A DNA stretch of 11,666 nt from an uncultured Collinsella sp. GTDB lineage: Bacteria; Actinomycetota; Coriobacteriia; Coriobacteriales; Coriobacteriaceae. This document shows positions 6,123 to 11,666 of this stretch, one piece after another. Location: the NCBI GenBank assembly GCA_900752425.1, contig CAADVE010000158.1, forward strand, positions 1 to 11,666. The letters are read 5' to 3'. The notes under the pieces were generated by a model, which was not told where the DNA came from, did no database searches, and saw nothing but the letters and a program-made list of their open reading frames with translations. The first letter of the stretch is position 1. The number at the start of each line of letters is the position of its first letter. Made by a program: the position numbers and the translations under genes.

Positions 6123-8312
6123 ATGAAGAACATCCTGCATCTGTTTAAGCGCGATGTCCAAAACGTGTCTCGCTCCGTGATCGGCTTGGTTGTCGTGATG
6201 GGCCTCATTATCGTACCGTGTCTGTACGCGTGGTTTAACATCGCCGGCAGCTGGGACCCGTACGGCAACACCGGCAATCTTAAGATCGCCGTGGTCAATA
6301 CCGACGAGGGTTACGAGAGCGATCTGATCCCCGTCGAGGTTAACGTGGGCGAAAACGTGACCGCCACCCTACGCGGCAACGAGAGCTTCGATTGGGTTGT
6401 GCTCAACAATCGCGAAAAGGCTATCGAGGGCGTTAAGTCGGGCGCGTACTATGCTGCCGTCGTTATCCCCAAAACGTTTAGCGCTGACATGATGACGCTT
6501 TTCTCGACCGACGTGAAACACGCCGATATCGAGTTTTACGAGAACCAGAAGGCCAACGCCATTGCGCAGATCGTGACCGAGAAGGGTTCGAGCGCCGTCC
6601 AGAGCCAGGTTAACGAAACTTTTACCGAGACCATTACGAGCATCGGTCTTAAGACGGTGTCCAGCCTGCTCGATTACATGAGCACCGACCAGGTCAGCAA
6701 CTTTATCGCCAACCTGTCCTCGACGCTTGGCGATTCGATTGAGGACCTGCGAGACGTTCAGGCAAATGCTTCGTCGCTGGCGGGCATTTTGAGCTCCACG
6801 TCCGATTCGCTGACGTCGGCGAGCGGCATGCTCAAGCAGACCGGTGCCGTCGATGAGTCGACAAAGCAGCTCATGGAACATGCCAAAAGCGGCATCGATG
6901 ATTCCAAAGAAGCGCTTAAGGCGGCAAACGATGCCATCGATGCCGCAATCGATGGAAGTGCGGGTTCGTTCGACAATGTGTCTGCCGAGCTCGCGAAGGC
7001 GTTCGACACCGCAAACCAGCATGTCGACCTTACGGTGTCCCAACTCAACGATGCCGCTGCGGCCCTCAATGCGCGCGCCAAGGATATCGATGCGATGGCC
7101 GATCAGCTCCGCAGCCTTGCCGACCAGGTGAGCGATGAGAATTTGAAGGACGGCCTCAAGTCCGCCGCGACGTCGCTGGGCAGAATCGCCGTTGAGTACC
7201 GCAACAATGCCAAGGATCTGGCGGCTACCGCGAAGTCTCTCTCCGATAGCATGGCCGAGGTCAACAACTCGCGTGCCGAGGTCGATCAGGCCATCGCTGA
7301 TGCCAAGGCCGGCATCGCGGGTGCCAAATCCGATTACGATTCCACGTTCTCGGTTAAGGCCAAGGAGCTCAAGAAGACGGTTTCGGGCATTCTGGACTCG
7401 CTTGATGGCATCTCGGGCGACCTGGATAGCGCCGTAGGCGGCCTGACCGACGCATCCGGTTCGCTGGCAAAGGGCCTCTCCAAGGCCGCCAAGCTGGTCA
7501 ACAAGGCTTCCGATCAGCTAGGTGAAGCGTCCGATAAGATCAGTGCGTTTAAGGATGAGCTCGATGGCGCCCTGATGTCGGACGACCTTGCCACGATCAA
7601 GACGATGATTGGCAACGATCCCGAGGGTTTGGCCGTGTCGCTTTCCGGTCCCGTCGCGCTCGATCGCAAACCGGTCTATCCGATCCGCAACTACGGCTCG
7701 GCCATGGCGCCGTTCTACACGATTCTGTCGCTCTGGGTCGGCTCGATCGTGCTGGCGGCCATGATGAAGGTGTCGGTTGACGATGAGCTTATCAACGAGC
7801 TCATCCCCGTACGCCTACACGAGATCTACCTGGGTCGTTACTTGTTCTTTGGCGGTTTGGCTCTGCTGCAGGCAACGCTCGTGTGCGCGGGCGACATCCT
7901 GTTCTTTGGCATCCAGTGCGACAACCCGCTGCAGTTTGTGCTGGCGGGCTGGGTCGCGAGTCTCGTGTTCTCCAATATCGTCTACACGCTTACGGTTTCG
8001 TTTGGCGATATCGGCAAGGCTTTGGCCGTTGTGCTGCTGGTCATGCAGGTCGGCGGTTCGGGCGGCACGTTCCCCATCGAGATGACCGGTCCTGTGTTCC
8101 AGGCGATCTATCCGTTCCTGCCGTTCACTCACGGCATCAACGCCATGCATGCTGCCATGGCAGGCGCCTACCATATGGAGTACTGGGTTGAGCTGGGTAT
8201 TCTGGCGAGCTATCTGATTCCGTCGCTGGCCCTGGGCGTCGTCTTCCGCCGTCCGGTCATCAAAGCCAACGACTGGATCATCGAAAAACTGGAGTCAACC
8301 AAATTGATTTAG
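6123..8312 (+). CDS. YhgE/Pip family membrane protein 2
   Basis: A 729-residue paralogue of the preceding gene with the standard family plan. KRD at 9-11, a first membrane segment at about 18-40, WDPYGNT (44-50), then the segment AIEGVKSGAYYAAVVIPKTF (100-119), which matches EGVESGEYYAAIVIPKNF in the partner. An exported cysteine-free, Ala/Ser/Asp-rich coiled-coil-like region runs to about 520, followed by PVYPIRNYGSAMAPFY (517-532) and about six helices to 710, including GGSGGTFPIEM (644-654). It ends in a short cytoplasmic tail and lacks the partner's C-terminal extension. Family members serve as a phage receptor in lactococci, and EsaA of type VII secretion shares the architecture; no type VII secretion genes are visible here. 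The abutting start and the strong binding site argue for co-production with protein 1. Cellular role is unknown. Confidence 0.93.
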   Translation: MKNILHLFKRDVQNVSRSVIGLVVVMGLIIVPCLYAWFNIAGSWDPYGNTGNLKIAVVNTDEGYESDLIPVEVNVGENVTATLRGNESFDWVVLNNREKAIEGVKSGAYYAAVVIPKTFSADMMTLFSTDVKHADIEFYENQKANAIAQIVTEKGSSAVQSQVNETFTETITSIGLKTVSSLLDYMSTDQVSNFIANLSSTLGDSIEDLRDVQANASSLAGILSSTSDSLTSASGMLKQTGAVDESTKQLMEHAKSGIDDSKEALKAANDAIDAAIDGSAGSFDNVSAELAKAFDTANQHVDLTVSQLNDAAAALNARAKDIDAMADQLRSLADQVSDENLKDGLKSAATSLGRIAVEYRNNAKDLAATAKSLSDSMAEVNNSRAEVDQAIADAKAGIAGAKSDYDSTFSVKAKELKKTVSGILDSLDGISGDLDSAVGGLTDASGSLAKGLSKAAKLVNKASDQLGEASDKISAFKDELDGALMSDDLATIKTMIGNDPEGLAVSLSGPVALDRKPVYPIRNYGSAMAPFYTILSLWVGSIVLAAMMKVSVDDELINELIPVRLHEIYLGRYLFFGGLALLQATLVCAGDILFFGIQCDNPLQFVLAGWVASLVFSNIVYTLTVSFGDIGKALAVVLLVMQVGGSGGTFPIEMTGPVFQAIYPFLPFTHGINAMHAAMAGAYHMEYWVELGILASYLIPSLALGVVFRRPVIKANDWIIEKLESTKLI

Positions 8313-8407
8313 TTCAGACACGTAAACGCTGTCAGAACATCGAGGCCTTCCAGTTTTACACTTTATTATGCTGGATTGCGATGCAACGCCGGTTGTTGCT
8401 ACAGTAG

Positions 8408-8442
8408 CGGGGCGTGCCGGGGGTCCGGTGCGCCCCGTTTTT
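8408..8442 (+). terminator. Intrinsic terminator after the YhgE/Pip operon
   Basis: CGGGGCG (8408-8414) pairs with CGCCCCG (8431-8437), with an inner CCGG/CCGG helix (8417-8420 and 8425-8428), and TTTTT follows (8438-8442). It lies about 95 bases after the YhgE/Pip stop and 72 bases before the EamA gene. It most simply ends the membrane-protein operon. If the EamA promoter lies upstream it would instead sit in that gene's leader. Confidence 0.85.
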
Positions 8443-8513
8443 ATTTGACCATGAGGCGGCACGCAGCCATACGCGTGCGGACACCACGCCAAGATTGAGT
8501 GTGAGGATGTTCC

Positions 8514-9497
8514 ATGGCCCAATACGCTGCCAACGAAATCGAAAACATGCCCGATAGCCCTGTCGCACGGGAGGACCTGGGCGCCGGCGGCACCTCCCGC
8601 GGCGCCGGCGCGCGTTCCCCGTTCTTCTGGAAGGTCTTGCTGCTATCGGTGGCGGTCGTCTGGGGCTATTCCTTTACCACCATGAAAGATGCGCTCGACA
8701 CCATTCCGGTGTTCGAACTGCTCTATATTCGTTTTCTTCCGGCTTCGCTGGTTATGTTCGCCATCTTCCACAAACGCATCATCGCGCACTTTAATGCCCG
8801 CAACCTTATCGTCGGACTTGGTATGGGCGCACTTATGTGGGGCGCGTACGGTTTGCAGACGATTGGCCTGGCACAGACCACGGCGGGCAAGAGTGCATTT
8901 TTGACGGGTACCTATTGCATCTTCGTGCCGTTTGCGAGCTACGTCCTAAGCGGCGAAAAGCTTACCCGTTACAACTTGGGCGCCGCGTTGCTGTGCCTGG
9001 CGGGCATTGGTCTGGTGGCGCTCGATAGCGTCGAGTTCAATGTCGGCGATGTCATCACACTGGGCGGTGCGGTCTTCTTTGCCATCCAGATGGCGGTGAC
9101 CGCCAAGTATGGCCGCAAGATGGACATCAACGTCATCACGTTTTGGATGTTTGTGGGCAACGGCGTGCTGAGCCTGATCTCGTCGCTGTTATTCGAGACC
9201 CAAGCGCCGCTGTCCGTGTGGACGCCGAGCTTTATCGGTGTGATGGCGTTTCTATCGGTGGGCTGTACGTGTGTGGCTCTGCTCATCCAAAACGTCGGCC
9301 TGGCGCATGTCCCGGCCTCAACGGGCTCGCTGCTCCTTTCGATGGAGTCGCCTTCGGGTGTGCTGTTCTCGGTGCTGCTGATGGGGGAGGCGCTCACCTC
9401 GCGCCTGCTCGCCGGCTTCGCGCTCATCTTTCTTTCGATTATCTTGAGCGAGACGCATTTCGATTTTTTGCGTCGAAAGCCGCGTCCGCAATTGTAA
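8514..9497 (+). CDS. DMT superfamily transporter, EamA domain protein
   Basis: Integral membrane protein of 327 residues, the usual drug/metabolite transporter size, with ten predicted helices in two EamA repeats (about 40-172 and 178-313). The first repeat opens with SVAVVWGYSFTTMKDAL, and the end of each repeat's penultimate helix shows the family pattern, e.g. FVPFASYVLSGEKLTRYNLG (137-156) matched by LFSVLLMGEALTSRLLAG (284-301). A hydrophilic Gly/Ser-rich leader of about 38 residues precedes the first helix. ATG 8514 has TGAGGA at 8502-8507. The substrate cannot be read from the sequence; family members export or import amino acids, nucleotides and other metabolites. It is bounded by intrinsic terminators on both sides, so it is probably its own unit. 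A possible promoter is TTGACC (8445-8450) with CATACG (8468-8473), which is weak. Confidence 0.93.
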   Translation: MAQYAANEIENMPDSPVAREDLGAGGTSRGAGARSPFFWKVLLLSVAVVWGYSFTTMKDALDTIPVFELLYIRFLPASLVMFAIFHKRIIAHFNARNLIVGLGMGALMWGAYGLQTIGLAQTTAGKSAFLTGTYCIFVPFASYVLSGEKLTRYNLGAALLCLAGIGLVALDSVEFNVGDVITLGGAVFFAIQMAVTAKYGRKMDINVITFWMFVGNGVLSLISSLLFETQAPLSVWTPSFIGVMAFLSVGCTCVALLIQNVGLAHVPASTGSLLLSMESPSGVLFSVLLMGEALTSRLLAGFALIFLSIILSETHFDFLRRKPRPQL

Positions 9498-9509
9498 ACA
9501 ATTTGTTGC

Positions 9510-9534
9510 GCCGCCTCCCGGGGCGGCATTTTTT
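9510..9534 (+). terminator. Intrinsic terminator of the EamA gene
   Basis: GCCGCC (9510-9515) pairs with GGCGGC (9522-9527) around a GC-rich centre that can pair further, followed by A and six T (9529-9534). It lies 13 bases after the stop codon. Confidence 0.85.
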
Positions 9535-9560
9535 ATGCGTCGCCCTTAAAGTAGTACCTT

Positions 9561-9582
9561 GCACTTTACGCTATCAAAGTGC
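9561..9582. promoter_or_regulatory. Inverted repeat upstream of the M20 gene
   Basis: GCACTTT (9561-9567) and AAAGTGC (9576-9582) are exact inverted copies around an 8-base loop, 20 bases before the M20 Shine-Dalgarno. It may be an operator or a small leader hairpin. No convincing promoter boxes were found around it. Confidence 0.3.
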
Positions 9583-9612
9583 TTGCTGCAAAAACGTTAC
9601 TGGAGGGCATCT

Positions 9613-10911
9613 ATGGCACCAGCACTGTCCGATTTTCAACCGCAACCAGCGCCTCAGGCTACCACAACGGCGCAGACCGCTATCGGCGACGGTCTTGTCG
9701 CAGAAGCTCAGGCTTTTGCAGACGAGCTCGCTGCGTGGCGACACGATCTACACCAGATGCCCGAGCTCGGTAACAATCTTCCGCAGACGTCTGCCTATAT
9801 CCAGGCACGTCTGGACGAGATGGACATCCCCCATACCACGCTCGTCGACGGTTCCTGCGTCGTTGGTCTGATCGGTGCCGGTGCGGCCGCGGCCGTTCAG
9901 GGCAATGGCACGTGCAAGGACGAGCAGGCCGGAACGGTCGTCATGCTCCGAGGCGATATGGATGCCCTGCCCGTTGTCGAGGAATCCGGCGAGCCCTTTG
10001 CATCCACCAATGGCTGCATGCATGCTTGCGGTCACGATATGCACGCGACGGCGCTGCTTGGTGCGGCGCGCCTGCTCAAGGCCCGCGAGGCCGAGTTTGT
10101 GGAGGCCAACGCCACGGTGAAGTTGCTGTTCCAGCCGGGCGAGGAGACCTTTGAAGGGGCGCGCGCTGCCATTGCCGATGGCCTGCTGCAGACCCCGCGC
10201 CCCCGGGCTGCCTTTGCCATGCACGTCAACAGCCAATCGCCGCTCGGCCTGGTGCTCTATGGGAGCCCGGCGCTTTCAGGCGTGTACGGTTTCCGCATCA
10301 CGCTGCAGGGCAAGGGCGGCCATGGCTCGAGCCCCGAGATCTGCATCGATCCCATCACGGCCGGCGTCCATGTGCACCTGGCGCTCCAGGAGCTTATCTC
10401 CCGCGAGGTGCCGGCGGCCAAGGAAGTCGCACTTACCGTTGGTAAGTTCGCCGGTGGCTTGGCGGCCAACGTCATCCCCGACACCTGCGTGCTCGAGGGA
10501 ACGCTGCGCGGCTTTGACGTTGAGCTCATGGAGCACCTAAAGACCCGCATCGCGGAGGTCGTTAACGGCGTTGCCACGACATATCGTACGCCGGCGACCA
10601 TCGAGACACTTTCGGATGTTCCGCCGCTTGTACTCGACAGCGATATGACTCAGGCGTCGCTTGGCTACGTGGGCGCAGTGCTGCCCAAGTCGGCTTTCTT
10701 GCCGCTTTTCCATGCCATGGCGAGTGAGGACTTCGCGCTTATCTCGAGCGAGATTCCGAGTGCGTACTTTACCGTGGGCGCGGCCGTAACCGACACGGAC
10801 GAACACTTTGCCCAGCACCATCCCAAGGCACGTTTTAACGATGCCGAGCTGCCGCTCGGTGCTGCGGCTTATACCGCCGTCGCTTTGGGCTATATCGCCG
10901 ACCACCGGTAG
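9613..10911 (+). CDS. M20D family amidohydrolase (hippurate hydrolase / amino-acid amidohydrolase type)
   Basis: Cytosolic metal-dependent hydrolase of 432 residues that cleaves N-acyl amino acids or similar amide conjugates; the substrate cannot be told. The M20 signatures occur in order: LRGDMDALPV (112-121), HACGHDMHA (137-145; C139 and H141 are metal ligands), FQPGEE (173-178; E177 or E178 is the catalytic/metal glutamate), MHV (203-205; H204 ligand), GKGGHGS (233-239, start of the dimerisation lid), ASEDF (370-374), and HHP (402-404), which supplies the last ligand. All expected ligands are present, so it should be active. An in-frame ATG at 9559 would add 18 residues, but ATG 9613 has GGAGGG at 9602-9607 and fits the family better. 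It is separated from the EamA gene by a terminator. The 40-residue start before AWRHDLHQMPEL is longer and more Ala/Gln-rich than usual. Confidence 0.95.
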   Translation: MAPALSDFQPQPAPQATTTAQTAIGDGLVAEAQAFADELAAWRHDLHQMPELGNNLPQTSAYIQARLDEMDIPHTTLVDGSCVVGLIGAGAAAAVQGNGTCKDEQAGTVVMLRGDMDALPVVEESGEPFASTNGCMHACGHDMHATALLGAARLLKAREAEFVEANATVKLLFQPGEETFEGARAAIADGLLQTPRPRAAFAMHVNSQSPLGLVLYGSPALSGVYGFRITLQGKGGHGSSPEICIDPITAGVHVHLALQELISREVPAAKEVALTVGKFAGGLAANVIPDTCVLEGTLRGFDVELMEHLKTRIAEVVNGVATTYRTPATIETLSDVPPLVLDSDMTQASLGYVGAVLPKSAFLPLFHAMASEDFALISSEIPSAYFTVGAAVTDTDEHFAQHHPKARFNDAELPLGAAAYTAVALGYIADHR

Positions 10912-10937
10912 CATCCAACCTTGCCTTTCAAGCCTGC

Positions 10938-10962
10938 GGGCATGGCCGTAAGGCCTATGCCC
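10938..10962. repeat. Hairpin related to the tip of the 2958-3057 structure
   Basis: GGGCAT (10938-10943) pairs with ATGCCC (10957-10962), and GGCC (10944-10947) pairs with GGCC (10952-10955) around GTAA, with one bulged T at 10956. It begins 27 bases after the M20 stop. An outer TTGCCTT (10921-10927) / AAGGCAA (10972-10978) pairing can extend it. It has no real T-run, so it is a terminator only if something else assists. Confidence 0.5.
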
Positions 10963-11034
10963 TTGTCTTTCAAGGCAATCTTGGGCACTACCGGCGCCCG
11001 GCGCCGGCTATTCGTTTGTTAAATAAGGAGCAGT

Positions 11035-11484
11035 ATGTCCCAGCAGCGTAAGTTCTTCCCCGGCTGGCTCGTGGTGACCTCCGGCTTCGTGATCATGGCC
11101 ACGTGCTACACGATTTTCGTCAACTGCATGAGCCTGTTCCAGCCGCTGATCGTCAGCGACCTGGGCATTTCCCTTGCGCAGTACAACATCTCCAATGCCA
11201 TCTCCACCGTGGTGAGCGTCGTGGGTTCGCTCGTTATCGGCCATGTTGCCGATAAAGTGAGTGGCCGCGTATTGGGCTCGCTCACCGTTATCGCTACCTC
11301 GGCGGTGCTTGCCGGCATGAGCTTTGTCGGTGAGCTGTGGCAGGTCTACGTGCTCTTTGCCGTCTCGGGCTCCTTTGCGAGCACTTGGATCGTGTGCTTG
11401 GCGTGCTCCGTGGTCATGCTCGTGTTCCTGCTGGTATCCGAGCCCATCGCCGCCAAGCTGCGCGCGAGCGTGGCGGGGGAGTAG
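11035..11484 (+). CDS. MFS transporter with large internal deletion (mini-MFS or remnant)
   Basis: The 149-residue product begins like a normal MFS protein, probably of the oxalate/formate-antiporter-like branch: FFPGWLVV then helix 1 (about 9-31), helix 2 (50-70), the family's loop 2-3 motif GHVADKVSGRVLG (69-81), and helix 3 (80-98). Around residues 113-118 (nt 11371-11388) the sequence changes to WIVCLACSVVMLVFLLVSEP, which looks like a last helix, followed by a basic tail and the stop. MFS proteins have about 400 residues and 12 helices, so some 250 or more residues seem to be missing without a frameshift. Start and binding site (TAAGGAG at 11024-11030) are intact. It is unlikely to transport anything by the normal mechanism. 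A decaying gene is the likeliest reading; a small membrane protein with a new role is possible. Confidence 0.75.
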   Translation: MSQQRKFFPGWLVVTSGFVIMATCYTIFVNCMSLFQPLIVSDLGISLAQYNISNAISTVVSVVGSLVIGHVADKVSGRVLGSLTVIATSAVLAGMSFVGELWQVYVLFAVSGSFASTWIVCLACSVVMLVFLLVSEPIAAKLRASVAGE

Positions 11485-11520
11485 GCGTCCGTCGCTCTTT
11501 TCTGTTCGTCCCGTTCTGTC

Positions 11521-11582
11521 CGTGGCCGCCTTGGAAGCCGAATGGATGCTCGTACCATCATTCGGTTTCCAAGGCGGTCACG
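11521..11582. repeat. 62-base near-perfect hairpin after the mini-MFS gene
   Basis: Bases 11521-11544 and 11559-11582 are inverted copies over 24 bp with only two differences, both of which would be G·U pairs in RNA (11525 and 11537 on the left arm). The loop side adds ATG (11546-11548) pairing with CAT (11556-11558) around CTCGTAC. No T-run follows. It could be a terminator aided by another factor, a processed structured RNA, or a small mobile inverted repeat. Confidence 0.6.
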
Positions 11583-11593
11583 GGCCTACGAAA

Positions 11594-11657
11594 TGATCCG
11601 TTTTCCTCCGTCCCCAACAGATCACGTGATCCGAAGGGGACGGAGGAAAACGGGTCA
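11594..11657. repeat. GGGGAC-armed inverted repeat with central palindrome (element C)
   Basis: Bases 11594-11615 and 11636-11657 are inverted copies over 22 bp with one difference (G·U in RNA); the inner ends are GTCCCC and GGGGAC. The 20-base centre holds the perfect 12-bp palindrome GATCACGTGATC (11620-11631). The plan is the same as in the element at 3101-3154, and it sits 12 bases after the preceding hairpin. Confidence 0.65.
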
Positions 11658-11666
11658 CAAACAGCG

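Noticed and set aside
4830..6161. 443-codon open frame on the minus strand opposite the first YhgE/Pip gene
   Set aside because: It is a codon-bias shadow; the composition (Arg/His/Gln/Asp-rich) has no domain signature and there is no suitable ribosome binding site context.
8376..8405. Promoter TTGCGA with TACAGT for the EamA gene
   Set aside because: It would start transcription inside the terminator stem at 8408-8442, and both boxes are poor.
9546..9574. Promoter for the M20 gene (TTAAAG with CGCTAT)
   Set aside because: The -10 matches the consensus in only two or three positions; too weak to report as a feature.
9143..9871. 242-codon + strand frame overlapping the end of EamA and the start of M20
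   Set aside because: It runs out of frame through two well-supported genes and the terminator between them.
11324..11596. 90-codon frame that might carry the lost part of the MFS gene after a frameshift
   Set aside because: Its translation is Ser/Arg/Cys-rich and not membrane-like, and the frame passes through the hairpin; the MFS shortening looks like an in-frame deletion, not a frameshift.

Overview
The window reads as a stretch of chromosome from a high-GC anaerobic Actinomycetota, most likely class Coriobacteriia and probably Collinsella or a close relative. This assignment rests on the GC-rich third-position codon use, the strong AGGAGG-type ribosome binding sites, the overall look of the proteins, and the GGGGAC-containing inverted repeats between genes. 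It is my impression from the sequence and no search was made. Every gene I can support lies on the + strand. There is no sign of phage genes, an insertion sequence, a CRISPR array, a tRNA or an rRNA.

Layout: 2-58 is the tail of an unidentified gene. 197-637 is a small GNAT acetyltransferase that appears to lack the family's usual N-terminal segment. 840-2864 is htpG, the bacterial Hsp90. 2865-3356 is an unusually structured intergenic region with four successive inverted repeats. 3357-6122 and 6123-8312 are two tandem, directly abutting paralogues of the YhgE/Pip ('phage infection protein') membrane family. 8514-9497 is a DMT/EamA transporter. 9613-10911 is an M20D metal-dependent amidohydrolase. 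11035-11484 is a 149-residue remnant or miniature MFS transporter that seems to join the first few helices of a normal transporter to its last helix. The window ends in two large hairpins.

How the parts work together: the two YhgE/Pip genes form one translationally coupled unit (stop TAA immediately followed by ATG, with a near-perfect Shine-Dalgarno inside the end of the first gene), so the products are probably made together and may form a heteromeric membrane complex. The others (GNAT, htpG, EamA, M20, MFS) look like independent transcription units separated by hairpins or terminators. An importer or exporter, an amidohydrolase and a former MFS transporter in a row could once have served small amide or peptide-like substrates, but that is inference only.

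The most unusual content is outside or at the edges of the genes: an intrinsic terminator inside the htpG leader with no room for a promoter after it; a hairpin that buries the acetyltransferase Shine-Dalgarno; a hairpin pair with compensatory base changes at two distant loci; a three-fold 'hairpin plus TCGACGYTGC' array downstream of htpG; and a family of GGGGAC-armed elements with central palindromes, at three places.
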